In this document: in pieces, positions 52,824 through 62,079 of the stretch | Numbering within the stretch: position 1 is the stretch's first letter | How the letters are laid out: every line of letters starts with the position of its first letter | Origin: Heyndrickxia ginsengihumi | Lineage (GTDB): Bacteria; Bacillota; Bacilli; Bacillales; Bacillaceae_C | Length of the DNA: 64,000 nt | Assembly (NCBI RefSeq): GCF_011008565.1 | Contig: NZ_JAAIWK010000005.1 | Location: 1 to 64,000, forward strand | Direction of reading: 5' to 3' | Notes under the pieces: generated by a model | What the model was told of the DNA's origin: nothing | The model's input: the letters and a program-made list of their open reading frames with translations, nothing else | The model's database searches: none | Made by a program: the position numbers and the translations under genes

Positions 52824-54881
52824 ATGTTAACAAAACGAAATAAACAAATGCTGAAAATGATTGCCCAAGCAAGTGGCTTCGTGACCATTCATGCTTTAAT
52901 GGAAAAGTTTAATGTATCAAGAAGGACGATTTATTACGATATTGATGCCATTAATTCATGGCTAAAAGACCAATATTTACCTTATCTTGGATATGCCTAC
53001 AATACTGGGTTTTATATGGATGATCAGACCCGTTCAGCAGTGAAACAGGTGCTAATGGATCATTTGGAAGTGAATGATATTTTTACGGCTGAAGATCGCA
53101 GATCCATGATCTTTTTAATGGTTTGTTTATCTGATAGATCGATTGGAACTTATGATTGTGTTAAATTACTAGAGGTGAGCAGAAATACAGTTTTGCAAGA
53201 TGTCAAGCAATTGAAAAAGGAACTGCATGCCTATGAGATTAGTTTAGTCTATGACCGTAACCATGGATATCAGCTGCTGGGGAATGAACAGATCATCCGA
53301 AATATAATAAATATGCATATTTCACGCCTTCTGGCAGAGGGATTGGAAGAACATATTAAGCTAGTGTTCGATACCTGTTTATATAAAAGTCATGCTTCCA
53401 TACATGGGGTGATTTTGGAGTGGCTTGAATACTGTGAACAACAGCTTCATATGCAATTTTCGGATGATATTGTCACGACTCTCAGTTATGTATTGCCTTG
53501 TTATATCAAAAGAATGTTAAATCATAATTTGATTGATATGGATCAGTTTGAAAAAAGCGATCTTTATAAAACGAAGAATTTTGCAGCGGCAAGTCATTTG
53601 GCAAATACATTATATGCTACTTTCGACATCACGCTCGATGATAATGAGAAATGTTATATTTCTACCATTTTGTTAGGGGCAAATGTTATATCGGTCAAAG
53701 GTGGACTGAGAGACGATCAGTGGATGAGTGATTTGATTGCCGAAATGATTGATCTTTTTCAAATCTATGCTTGTATTCTGTTTGATGATCGTGCAAAGCT
53801 TGAACATAATATTTATCTTCATTTAAAATCGGCTTTCTATAGACTGAAATTTAATATTCAAATGAGTAATCCATTATTAAATGCGATTAAAAAGCAATAT
53901 CCAGATGTTTTTCAGTTAACAAAAAAAGCGCTGTCTCCTCTTGAAAAATTGGTCGGTACCTCGATATCAGAAGATGAAGTTGCATATTTTGCTGTTCACT
54001 TCGGAGGATGGATGAAACGACAGGGGGCAAGACCTGCTGACCGTAAAAAGGCACTGATTGTTTGTGCAAATGGCGTGGGGACATCGCAAATACTATATCA
54101 TCAATTAGAACACTTGTTTTCTAATGTTGATTTAATTGGTCCAATCACATTAAGAGAGTACAACGAGTTCGACGGTGATGTTGATTTTGTTATTACAACG
54201 AGCACAATTCACCAGCATCGCCATCGAACAGTAGTTGTCAGTCCAATTCTAACTGATGCAGAAAAGGGGAAGCTTCTAGGTATAGCGTCAACTTCTGAAT
54301 CTATCAGTATTAAAAGTGTGTTAGATATCGTAAAGAAACATGCTGTTATACAAGATGAGGCGAATTTGATTACAGAGTTAAAAAGTTTACTAGAACATTC
54401 AAAGCCACCTTTAAGGAAGGATAGAAAACCAATGTTAAATGAATTGCTAACGGAATCATTTATTCAAATAGAAGAGAAAGTGGGGGATTGGAAAGAGGCG
54501 ATTCGTGTTGCTTCAAAGCCGTTACTACAACTTAATTACATTTCAAAAGAATATGTTGATTCTATGATAGAAACTGTAGAAGAGCTTGGACCCTATATTG
54601 TTATCGCCCCAAAAATTGCATTGCCACATGGCAGACCAGAGAAGGGTGTCAAAAAAGTTGGAATGAGTTTGTTAAAGCTCGAGACACCTGTTGCATTTTC
54701 AAATCAAAAAGAACATGAAGTGCAATTAATTATCGTATTAGCTGCAATCGATAATGGAACACATTTAAATGCGCTGGCACAGCTTTCGAATATGTTATCT
54801 ATGCATGAAAACGTAGAAATACTCATTCATGCTAAACAAAAAAATGAAATTCTTGATCTGATTTCAAGATATTCTAAATAA
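52824..54881 (+). CDS. PRD-containing PTS-dependent regulator with EIIB and EIIA domains
   Basis: This 685-residue activator is laid out like the one at 23175: two helix-turn-helix regions (about 1-60 and 85-170), PRD1 and PRD2 (about 190-400), an EIIB-like domain with Cys414 in IVCANGVGTSQ and an EIIA-like domain with His602 in ALPHGRP. Both PRD2 histidine positions are present (YLHLKSAFYR and AVHFGGW, the latter near 392). It lies directly before an EIIB and EIIC of ascorbate type. No separate EIIA gene is linked, so the C-terminal EIIA domain might also phosphorylate the EIIB. It starts at ATG 52824 after GAAGGGATC. Confidence 0.86.
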   Translation: MLTKRNKQMLKMIAQASGFVTIHALMEKFNVSRRTIYYDIDAINSWLKDQYLPYLGYAYNTGFYMDDQTRSAVKQVLMDHLEVNDIFTAEDRRSMIFLMVCLSDRSIGTYDCVKLLEVSRNTVLQDVKQLKKELHAYEISLVYDRNHGYQLLGNEQIIRNIINMHISRLLAEGLEEHIKLVFDTCLYKSHASIHGVILEWLEYCEQQLHMQFSDDIVTTLSYVLPCYIKRMLNHNLIDMDQFEKSDLYKTKNFAAASHLANTLYATFDITLDDNEKCYISTILLGANVISVKGGLRDDQWMSDLIAEMIDLFQIYACILFDDRAKLEHNIYLHLKSAFYRLKFNIQMSNPLLNAIKKQYPDVFQLTKKALSPLEKLVGTSISEDEVAYFAVHFGGWMKRQGARPADRKKALIVCANGVGTSQILYHQLEHLFSNVDLIGPITLREYNEFDGDVDFVITTSTIHQHRHRTVVVSPILTDAEKGKLLGIASTSESISIKSVLDIVKKHAVIQDEANLITELKSLLEHSKPPLRKDRKPMLNELLTESFIQIEEKVGDWKEAIRVASKPLLQLNYISKEYVDSMIETVEELGPYIVIAPKIALPHGRPEKGVKKVGMSLLKLETPVAFSNQKEHEVQLIIVLAAIDNGTHLNALAQLSNMLSMHENVEILIHAKQKNEILDLISRYSK

Positions 54882-54896
54882 ATGGAGGATTTCGAG

Positions 54897-55172
54897 ATGA
54901 AAAAAGTTTTAGTAGTATGTGGGAATGGGTTAGGAAGCAGTTTTATCGTTGAAATGAATGTTAAAAAGATTTTAGGAGAATTAGGGATTCAAGCAGACGT
55001 TTCACATACAGATTTAACAACGAGCAAAACGGAATTAGCGGATGTTTATTTAGGGTCAAAAGATATCGTTGATCAATTAGAAGACGGTAAACGATATATC
55101 ATCGGCCTGCAAAATATTTTAGATCAAGCGGAAATTAAAGCGGCTTTACAACAGTACTTTAAGGAGGAATAA
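54897..55172 (+). CDS. ulaB: PTS EIIB component, ascorbate (UlaB/SgaB) type
   Basis: This 91-residue phosphocarrier has the active cysteine Cys8 in VLVVCGNGLGSSFIVEMNV, the signature of the lactose/ascorbate EIIB superfamily. ATG 54897 is supported by TGGAGG; an ATG 15 bp upstream is in frame but precedes that site. It begins 15 bp after the regulator and ends 3 bp before the EIIC gene. The ligand may be ascorbate or another sugar acid or pentose. Confidence 0.85.
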   Translation: MKKVLVVCGNGLGSSFIVEMNVKKILGELGIQADVSHTDLTTSKTELADVYLGSKDIVDQLEDGKRYIIGLQNILDQAEIKAALQQYFKEE

Positions 55173-55175
55173 ACC

Positions 55176-56438
55176 ATGATTAATTTAATTATGAAAGATA
55201 TATTAGGGACACCTGCCATTTTAGTAGGGATATTTGCCCTAATCGGATTAATTCTCCAAAAAAAGGGAACGGCCGATATTGTATCTGGTACATTGAAAAC
55301 GATCATGGGATTTTTAATTCTAAACGCGGGAGCAACTATTATTACCGGTTCTCTTGATTCGTTTGGGAAAATGTTTAATGAGGCCTTTTCGATTCAAGGT
55401 GTGATTCCAAATAATGAGGCGATCGTAGCTGTTGCACAAAAAACATTTGGAACAGAGACAGCTTCTATTATGCTTTTTGGGATGATTGTAAATATATTGC
55501 TTGCTCGTTTTACTAGATTTAAGTATATCTTTCTAACTGGACATCACACTATGTTTATGGCATGTATGATTGCTGTTATTTTATCAACCGGTGGTATGTC
55601 AGGCGCACCTTTAGTTATTACGGGGGCCATTATTCTTGGATTATTAATGGTGCTTATGCCCGCGCTATTGCAGCCATATGTAAGAAAAATTACAGGAATG
55701 AATGATATCGCCATCGGCCATTTTGGTTCAATCGGATATTTTGTTTCTGGAACAATAGGTAAATTTGTTGGGAATCGTGAAAAAACGACAGAGGATATTA
55801 AAGTGCCAAAATCTCTAGGATTTTTACGGGATACATCTGTTTCTGTCTCTTTAACAATGACGATATTATTCATCATTGTTGCTATTTTCGCCGGGCCACA
55901 ATATATTGAAACAAAACTAAGTGCAGGGCAAAACTTTATTGTCTTTTCACTTATTCAAGGTATTACATTTGCCGCTGGTGTTTATGTTGTATTATCTGGT
56001 GTCCGCATGATTTTGGCAGAAATTGTCCCAGCATTTAAAGGGATTGCGGATAAAGTTGTACCGAATGCAATTCCTGCTTTGGATTGTCCGACAGTATTCC
56101 CGTTTGGACCAAACGCGGTTGTCATAGGTTTTCTTTCAAGCTTCGTCGCTGGCGTTATTGCTATGTTCATTCTCCCAGCTGTAGGTTTAAAAGTGATTGT
56201 TCCGGGACTTGTTCCACACTTCTTTACAGGGGCTACTGCAGGTGTTTTTGGAAACGCTACCGGAGGCAGAAGAGGAGCGGTTCTCGGTTCATTTGCCAAT
56301 GGTTTAATCATTAGTTTCTTGCCAGCATTGCTCCTTCCAGTTCTCGGTTCTTTAGGTTTCCAAGGAACAACTTTTGGTGATGCAGACTTTGGTGTCGTCG
56401 GAATCCTGTTAGGAAGAATCATGCAATTATTTCATTAA
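55176..56438 (+). CDS. ulaA: PTS EIIC component, ascorbate (UlaA/SgaT) type
   Basis: This 420-residue membrane protein has about 11 helices and is of the UlaA family. Recognisable blocks are KKGTADIVSGTLKTIMGFLILNAG-like sequence near residue 30, FLTGHHTMFMACM and FPFGPNAVVIGFLSSF. It imports and phosphorylates its sugar acid together with the EIIB encoded upstream. Start ATG 55176 follows AAGGAGGAATAAACC. The downstream enzymes of ascorbate fermentation (UlaD, UlaE, UlaF, UlaG) are not linked, so the true substrate is open. Confidence 0.87.
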   Translation: MINLIMKDILGTPAILVGIFALIGLILQKKGTADIVSGTLKTIMGFLILNAGATIITGSLDSFGKMFNEAFSIQGVIPNNEAIVAVAQKTFGTETASIMLFGMIVNILLARFTRFKYIFLTGHHTMFMACMIAVILSTGGMSGAPLVITGAIILGLLMVLMPALLQPYVRKITGMNDIAIGHFGSIGYFVSGTIGKFVGNREKTTEDIKVPKSLGFLRDTSVSVSLTMTILFIIVAIFAGPQYIETKLSAGQNFIVFSLIQGITFAAGVYVVLSGVRMILAEIVPAFKGIADKVVPNAIPALDCPTVFPFGPNAVVIGFLSSFVAGVIAMFILPAVGLKVIVPGLVPHFFTGATAGVFGNATGGRRGAVLGSFANGLIISFLPALLLPVLGSLGFQGTTFGDADFGVVGILLGRIMQLFH

Positions 56439-56477
56439 TTTCATTGGGCTTTGTTCATCATCATAGAGACACATACA

Positions 56478-56537
56478 AGCCATATAATAGATAGGGTGGG
56501 TACTCACTCTATTTATTATATGGCTAAAATATTTTTC
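56478..56537 (+). terminator. Terminator after the ascorbate-type PTS operon
   Basis: AGCCATATAATA (56478-56489) pairs with TATTATATGGCT (56514-56525), with an inner GGGTG/CACTC pairing, followed by AAAATATTTTTCCC. Apart from this hairpin and one tiny frame at 56687, the gap 56439-56918 shows no recognisable gene. Confidence 0.75.
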
Positions 56538-56686
56538 CCTTTCCGTCCTATGCTCACTCTCTAAATATGAAACCTTAAATAAAATATGTTAAGAAACATC
56601 ACGAATAGTTTGAAAATTCATTATATAAGTTATATTTTAGTTAATAGCAAATGAAATCTTAAGAGACCGAATGGAGGAGAAGTGAA

Positions 56687-56731
56687 TTGGATTTAGAAAA
56701 TATTAGTTCTAAATCGTCATTCTACACTTAA
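56687..56731 (+). CDS. Possible 14-residue leader or gene remnant
   Basis: TTG GAT TTA opens a 14-codon frame (MDLENISSKSSFYT) 9 bp after the strong ribosome site GGAGGAGAAG. It lies 190 bp before the aminotransferase gene. It may be a leader peptide, the remnant of a regulator's N-terminus, or chance. Nothing else supports it. Confidence 0.2.
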   Translation: MDLENISSKSSFYT

Positions 56732-56918
56732 AAATATAGGGATAGGATGAAATGCTTTCATTAAATAACCTTCTTATAAGTCTTATCACTTTTTGAGCTG
56801 CCGTGCCACTCATATTTGTTTACTTTTATTGCTATTGCCACATCAGCCTGCACAAATATTTCCGTTTCGGGGAAAAGGAGCTTTCATACAAGTCAAACAG
56901 AACTAGGAGGAGAAGAAT

Positions 56919-58277
56919 ATGTCGCTCGATATAAATAAAGAAAAGTTGATTAAAGAGGATAAGGAACATCTTTGGCATGCAGTGTCTAAATATCATAAAA
57001 ATACTGTTCCAATGATTGCGAAAAGTGGTGAGGGAGGCTGGTTTACAGATATTGATGGCAATCGATATTTTGATGGTGTATCTGGATTGTGGTGTCTCAA
57101 TTTAGGACATGGACGTCGTGAAATTGCTGAGGCGGCGTATGAACAGATGTTAAATTTATCTTATTTTCCATTAACTTTAAGCCACGAGCCAGCTATTAAA
57201 TTATCGGCAAAAATAAGTGAACTATTGCAAGGATCCTATACAACTTTTTTCTCGAATAGTGGTTCGGAGGCGAATGAAACGGCCTTCAAAATAGCACGCC
57301 AATACCATGCCCAGAACGGAAATCCTGGTAAATATAAATTCATATCTAGATACCGCGCTTATCATGGATCGACAATGGGGGCAATGAGTGCAACGGCACA
57401 GGCAAATCGTAAAACGAAGTATGATCCAATGGCTCCAGGTTTTATCCATGTTCCGGCTCCATATCGTTATCGAAGCTCTTTTGGTGATGCATCTGATCCT
57501 GAACTTCTCGCTGCTAATTATATTGAGGAAGTGATAAATTGGGAAGGAGAAGAAACTGTAGCTGGTGTTATTTTAGAGCCGTTTATGTCAGGCGGAGGTG
57601 TCATTGTTCCTTCTCCGCAATACTTAACTCGTGTTGCTGAAATTTGTAAGGCGCATAATGTACTGTTGATTGTTGATGAAGTCGTTTCAGGCTTTGGACG
57701 AACAGGTAAAATGTTTGGGTTCATGCATTCAGCAGGCGTAGAGCCGGATATTATAACAATGGCCAAAGGTATTACAAGTGGATATCTCCCATTATCAGCA
57801 ACATCTGTGAAATCTAGCATTTATAACACTTTTAAAGAAGAAGAAAATGACTCTCATTTCCGTCATATTTCCACTTTCGGCGGCCATCCGGCTTCATGTG
57901 CAGTTGCCCTTAAAACAATTGAAATTATTGAGAGAGAAAATATTGTCAAGCAAGTAGAACAAAATAGTCGCGACATCTTAAGTGAGCTTCACACATTAGA
58001 GCAATTAGAGCATGTCGGGGAAGTACGAGGAATTGGCTATCTATATGGTATTGAATTAGTTGAAGATAAACAATCAAAGAAACCGATTTCTGATGAAGCA
58101 ATTGCCAATGTTATTGCAAAGTGCAAAGAAAAAGGACTGATCATTGGTAAAAATGGTGATACCGTTCCTGGATATAGTAATATATTAATTATGGCTCCAC
58201 CACTATCATCTACGGAAGAAGATTTACATTTTCTTGTAGATACAGTAAAAAGGTGCCTGACCCCTTTGGTGCTTTAG
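56919..58277 (+). CDS. Class III (omega) aminotransferase
   Basis: This 452-residue PLP enzyme moves an amino group from an omega-amino donor (beta-alanine, taurine, GABA, a polyamine or similar) usually to pyruvate. Visible family blocks are [21 protein letters not shown] near residue 110, [15 protein letters not shown] near 255 and the PLP lysine in [15 protein letters not shown] near 290. Start ATG follows AGGAGGAGAAG. The last eight residues, RCLTPLVL, and the TAG stop are encoded by palindrome copy 7, so the natural C-terminus has been replaced. The gene overlaps the convergent GGDEF-EAL gene by 4 bp. No partner gene reveals the substrate. Confidence 0.87.
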   Translation: MSLDINKEKLIKEDKEHLWHAVSKYHKNTVPMIAKSGEGGWFTDIDGNRYFDGVSGLWCLNLGHGRREIAEAAYEQMLNLSYFPLTLSHEPAIKLSAKISELLQGSYTTFFSNSGSEANETAFKIARQYHAQNGNPGKYKFISRYRAYHGSTMGAMSATAQANRKTKYDPMAPGFIHVPAPYRYRSSFGDASDPELLAANYIEEVINWEGEETVAGVILEPFMSGGGVIVPSPQYLTRVAEICKAHNVLLIVDEVVSGFGRTGKMFGFMHSAGVEPDIITMAKGITSGYLPLSATSVKSSIYNTFKEEENDSHFRHISTFGGHPASCAVALKTIEIIERENIVKQVEQNSRDILSELHTLEQLEHVGEVRGIGYLYGIELVEDKQSKKPISDEAIANVIAKCKEKGLIIGKNGDTVPGYSNILIMAPPLSSTEEDLHFLVDTVKRCLTPLVL

Positions 58278-58298
58278 CATCCAAAAGGGGTCAGGCAC
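58253..58298. repeat. Repeated palindrome, copy 7, providing both stop codons of convergent genes
   Basis: Left arm GTGCCTGACCCCTTTGGTGC (58253-58272) and a right arm GCATCCAAAAGGGGTCAGGC plus AC (58277-58298) form an imperfect hairpin. TAG of the aminotransferase (58275-58277) and TAA of the minus-strand gene (58276-58274) overlap in the loop. Both proteins therefore end in CLTP-containing tails read from the element. Confidence 0.9.
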
Positions 58299-60004
58299 TT
58301 TTTTAGTTCTTCGTTTGGCAATGGGCGGCTAAAGAAATAGCCTTGGCCGATTGGACAGGAGAAATCGATAAGGAATTGCAGCTGTTCTTTTGATTCGATT
58401 CCTTCGGCGATGACATTTAAACCTAGATGGGATGCCATTGTGAGGATAGTTTTAACTATTACTCCGTCATCTTTGCAAATATCTTCTATAAAGGAGCGAT
58501 CGATTTTGAGTGTGTCGACTGGAAAACGTCTTAAATTTGCGAGTGAAGAATAACCAGTTCCAAAATCATCAATGGATAACGAAAGACCTAAATATTTCAG
58601 TTCTGTCAATAGCGGAATGACGCTTTCTGGATCTTGCATCATACTTTCCGTAATTTCCAGCTCTAAATATTTTGGGTCTAAATTTACTTCTTGTAGTGTT
58701 TTTTTGATCGTATGAATAAACCCATCTGTTTCAAATAAAAATGGAGACAGATTAACCGCTGCATAGATTGGAGGCAGACCTTGTTCTTGCCAAGATTTTA
58801 ATTGTTTGCAGGCCGTTTCTAGAACCCATTCGCTAATCGGGATGATCATTCCAGTTTCTTCTGCTAAAGGGATGAAATCTGATGGTGGAATCAGTCCTTT
58901 TGTTGGATGATTCCAACGAATGAGTGCCTCTACACCAATTATTTTATGCTGTACTAAATCAACAAGCGGCTGATAATAAAGGACAAACTCTTTATTTTCA
59001 ATGGCTTGTCTTAAATCATTTTCTATTTTCATATTTTTAGATAACGTTTCATGTGTTTTATTACTAAAAAATTGGACAGAATTGCTTCCGATTTCTTTTG
59101 CTTGATACATGGCAATATCGGCCTGTTTCATGAGAGTCTCAATATCTGAACCGTTTTGAGGAGATATGCTAATGCCAATGCTTACAGTAAAGTAATAAAT
59201 ATCCTTATGCAGTGAAAATGGCTTTTGAAATATATCCTGTACTCTTCGAACAATGTCCTTTATTTCAGAGGAAGAGCAATTTTTTACTGCAATGACAAAC
59301 TCGTCTCCGCCAAATCGATATACATCGCCAATCCCTTTTAAATGGCGCGATAATCTTTTAGCAATCAATTTTAGAAAATGCTGACCTGTTGAATGCCCTA
59401 AAGTATCAGTAATATTTTTAAAACGATCAATATCTAGGAACATGATGCCTAATTGCTTATCATGGTCTGTTTGATCTAACCACTTATTTAGTTCCTCGGT
59501 AAAACAGCGCCGATTTTTTAAGCCTGTTAGTTCATCGTGATATGCATTGTGTACAAGCTGTTCTTGTAACTTTTTCAAGACTGTTACATCTTGGCGAATA
59601 GAAATATATTGGTATGGTTTCCCTTTTTCATTTAAATAAGGAACAATGGTAGTATTTACCCAGTAATAAGAGCCATCCTTTGCTTTGTTTTTAATTTCCC
59701 CAGTCCAAATATGGCCGGTTCCGATCGTCTTCCACATGTTTTTAAAATAACCCTTCGGATGGAAACCTGAATTAAGAATTTCGTGGTCTTGACCAATCAA
59801 TTCTTCCATACTGTATTTAGAAATCTCACAAAATTTTTGATTGGCATAAGTAATGATTCCTTTATTATCAGTAATGGCTACGATAGAGGCCTGATCCACT
59901 GCAAACATAATATCTAATAATTGCTTAATGCTAGCGGGTGATTTTGTAATCTTGGGCGTGTCTTTATATTGCTTTTCTTTATACTGATCATTTGAAGAAA
60001 TCAT
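58274..60004 (-). CDS. PAS-GGDEF-EAL cyclic-di-GMP protein, soluble
   Basis: This 576-residue signalling protein starts at minus-strand ATG 60004 after GGAAAGGAAAG; a longer frame upstream lacks a ribosome site. A PAS domain (about 20-140, with [22 protein letters not shown] and the PAC segment [18 protein letters not shown]) precedes a GGDEF domain with FGGDEFVIA and an EAL domain with [15 protein letters not shown] and GYFFSRPL. Both catalytic signatures look intact. There is no membrane segment, unlike the protein at 6057. Its C-terminal tail KKCLTPFGC comes from palindrome copy 7. The signal sensed by the PAS domain is unknown; oxygen, redox or small ligands are common. Confidence 0.87.
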   Translation of the reverse strand: MISSNDQYKEKQYKDTPKITKSPASIKQLLDIMFAVDQASIVAITDNKGIITYANQKFCEISKYSMEELIGQDHEILNSGFHPKGYFKNMWKTIGTGHIWTGEIKNKAKDGSYYWVNTTIVPYLNEKGKPYQYISIRQDVTVLKKLQEQLVHNAYHDELTGLKNRRCFTEELNKWLDQTDHDKQLGIMFLDIDRFKNITDTLGHSTGQHFLKLIAKRLSRHLKGIGDVYRFGGDEFVIAVKNCSSSEIKDIVRRVQDIFQKPFSLHKDIYYFTVSIGISISPQNGSDIETLMKQADIAMYQAKEIGSNSVQFFSNKTHETLSKNMKIENDLRQAIENKEFVLYYQPLVDLVQHKIIGVEALIRWNHPTKGLIPPSDFIPLAEETGMIIPISEWVLETACKQLKSWQEQGLPPIYAAVNLSPFLFETDGFIHTIKKTLQEVNLDPKYLELEITESMMQDPESVIPLLTELKYLGLSLSIDDFGTGYSSLANLRRFPVDTLKIDRSFIEDICKDDGVIVKTILTMASHLGLNVIAEGIESKEQLQFLIDFSCPIGQGYFFSRPLPNEELKKCLTPFGC

Positions 60005-60215
60005 GAGTACTTTCCTTTCCACATATAAATAGAGTTTTCGAGAAAAGTGCATAATATATAGTCCATTATACTTAATTCTATAAAATTAAGCAGTGATTTA
60101 ATTCACGATTAATAATCTTAATTGTGAAATCATTAGGTCAATATTAGTGATATACTATTCTTAAAAAATGTAAGCAGTATTTTTATTCATACATAACGAA
60201 TTAGGTGTGATTATC

Positions 60216-61904
60216 ATGAAAGTAAAAGGACTGTTTGTTGCTCCTTATATAGCGATGGAGCATTTAGTGCAAGAGTGTCAAAAGGATGATACGGAATTAG
60301 ATTTAACAATTAAAACGGGTAACCTTCAAGAAGGAATTAAATTTGCCAAGGAAGCTGAAGAAAAGGGCTACGATGTTATTATAAGCCGTGGCGGAACCGC
60401 AAGAATGATCGAAAAAGCAGTCAATATTCCAGTAGTGGACGTGAATATCTCAGGCTATGACATGCTTCGTGTATTGACACTCGCGAAAGACTTTCCTGGT
60501 AAAAAAGCTATTGTCGGTTTTTCAAACATTACCCAAGGGGCAAAGGCAATTACAGATTTGCTGGAGATTACATTTGATATGTTTACAATTAATGATAAAA
60601 ATGAAATTGAGCCTTTAGTAAAGCGATTAAAAAGTGAAGGATTCCAGCTTATTATGGGTGATGTTATTACGATTAATGCAGTTTCCACAATTGGAATGAA
60701 TGGTATTTTGATCCAATCTGGTAAAGAAGCAATTTATGAAGCGTTTCAAAAGGCGAAGTCAATTCATCAATTAGTGATAAAACATAAGGATGAACTTAAA
60801 CTGCTAAGCTCAATATTAGGAGTAGCTGCAAAAGATATTATCGTTCTTTCTGAACACGGGGATATCGTTTATGAAAACTGGAAGGGGTTTTCAGAACGTC
60901 CAGTAACAGTTGAACAATTAACAAACATTATAAAGGCAATGGACAAAACGAATATCATTCAGTGTAATGATTGTTTAATAAAAATTGCCACTTCCAAGAT
61001 TAAGATGAAAACGACTTCTTATATTGTATGTAAAGTATCAAAGATGAAAGAAAGTACATCAAAGTTACAATCGTTAAATATTAAAGTTTTACACTCTACT
61101 CAAATGTTAGTCACGGAAAGTGAGACGATGCGTACATGTCTTGCAATGATTCAACGGCATTTGTCGCATAACCATTTTATCTTAATAGGAGAGAATGGCA
61201 CTGGTAAAGAATTAGTCGCCCAATATATACATTATAAGAAATTTCAGAGCAGGAAATTATATGCATCCATTCGTATCAATGACTTTATGAATATGAACAT
61301 TGATGAATTAGATTCTGATGTAAAAACGATCTATATTCATTCAACTGATTGCTTACAAGAAGGCGTAATGGAATCTTTATCGCCAATGATTCAAAGCCTT
61401 AAGGATAAGGAAGTCACTGTTATTTTAGCTCTAACTCGAGAAAATCCATTGCTAGGAGAGCTAATCTATGATGATTCCATCGTTCGAATTAATCTTCCGA
61501 CATTGTCTGAAAGAAAAGAAGATATACGTGAACTTGTGACATTATTTATGACGCATTACCATCAAACATTAGGAACATCTGCTGTGAAAATCAAAAATGA
61601 AGGATTATCTTTATTAATGCACTATAACTGGCCAGGGAATGTTGAAGAGCTAAAAATGTTTATTAAAGATATTGTGTTGATGGAGAAGGGATACATTATT
61701 GATGAACAATTAATTGAGACACAATTGCATCGAAAGGAATTAAAGCAAACTCAGCAAATGTCTACACTCTTGTCGGGAACATTAGAGGAAATTGAAAAAA
61801 GAATTATCGAGCTAGTTCTAGAAGAAGAACATTTTAATCAAACAAAAGTGGCAAAACGTTTAAATATCAATCGATCTACATTATGGCGCAAGCTGAAAAA
61901 ATAA
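60216..61904 (+). CDS. PrpR-type regulator with a degenerate sigma-54 activator domain
   Basis: This 562-residue regulator has an N-terminal PrpR domain (about 1-180; GYDVIISRGGTARMIEKAV and the NIS-x-YDMLR block) that senses a small acid. A short linker leads to an AAA+ region with Walker A GENGTGKE near 326 and a C-terminal Fis-type helix-turn-helix (NQTKVAKRLNINRSTLWRKL). The GAFTGA loop that contacts sigma-54 is absent, and the Walker B position reads TIYIHSTD in place of LFLDE. It therefore probably does not activate sigma-54 promoters. ATG 60216 follows AGGTGTG. It is divergent from the GGDEF-EAL gene and upstream of the KdgT and DUF1537 genes, which it likely controls. Confidence 0.82.
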   Translation: MKVKGLFVAPYIAMEHLVQECQKDDTELDLTIKTGNLQEGIKFAKEAEEKGYDVIISRGGTARMIEKAVNIPVVDVNISGYDMLRVLTLAKDFPGKKAIVGFSNITQGAKAITDLLEITFDMFTINDKNEIEPLVKRLKSEGFQLIMGDVITINAVSTIGMNGILIQSGKEAIYEAFQKAKSIHQLVIKHKDELKLLSSILGVAAKDIIVLSEHGDIVYENWKGFSERPVTVEQLTNIIKAMDKTNIIQCNDCLIKIATSKIKMKTTSYIVCKVSKMKESTSKLQSLNIKVLHSTQMLVTESETMRTCLAMIQRHLSHNHFILIGENGTGKELVAQYIHYKKFQSRKLYASIRINDFMNMNIDELDSDVKTIYIHSTDCLQEGVMESLSPMIQSLKDKEVTVILALTRENPLLGELIYDDSIVRINLPTLSERKEDIRELVTLFMTHYHQTLGTSAVKIKNEGLSLLMHYNWPGNVEELKMFIKDIVLMEKGYIIDEQLIETQLHRKELKQTQQMSTLLSGTLEEIEKRIIELVLEEEHFNQTKVAKRLNINRSTLWRKLKK

Positions 61905-61923
61905 TTCAGCTTGCATTTTTTCT
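61888..61923 (+). terminator. Terminator overlapping the end of the PrpR-type gene
   Basis: GCAAGCTGAA (61888-61897) pairs with TTCAGCTTGC (61905-61914), followed by ATTTTTTCT. The left arm is coding sequence and the TAA stop sits in the loop. Confidence 0.85.
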
Positions 61924-61984
61924 GTTGTAATTGTTTAAAAATGCAACGAATAAAAATAAATGTGAAAATAATTTGTCTATATTG

Positions 61985-62032
61985 TTGCAAAATGATGAAT
62001 TGTAGTTTAATATAATAATTGAAACCGGTTTC
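61985..62032 (+). promoter_or_regulatory. Promoter with a 12-bp palindromic operator before the KdgT-like gene
   Basis: TTGCAA (61985-61990) and TAATAT (62008-62013) are 17 bp apart, though TATAAT at 62011 is an alternative -10. GAAACCGGTTTC (62021-62032) is a perfect palindrome just downstream, where a bound LacI-family or CcpA-type protein would block transcription. Confidence 0.55.
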
Positions 62033-62079
62033 TATTGCTTGTTTATTGTTTAAAATTGAAACATAGGGGATGGATGAAC

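Noticed and set aside
8390-58298. The repeated palindrome as a CRISPR array
   Set aside because: Copies are kilobases apart, are palindromic hairpins and have no spacers or cas genes.
60071-60090. CTTAATT/AATTAAG inverted repeat as an operator of the PrpR-type gene
   Set aside because: Short and AT-only; such repeats are expected by chance in this intergenic DNA.
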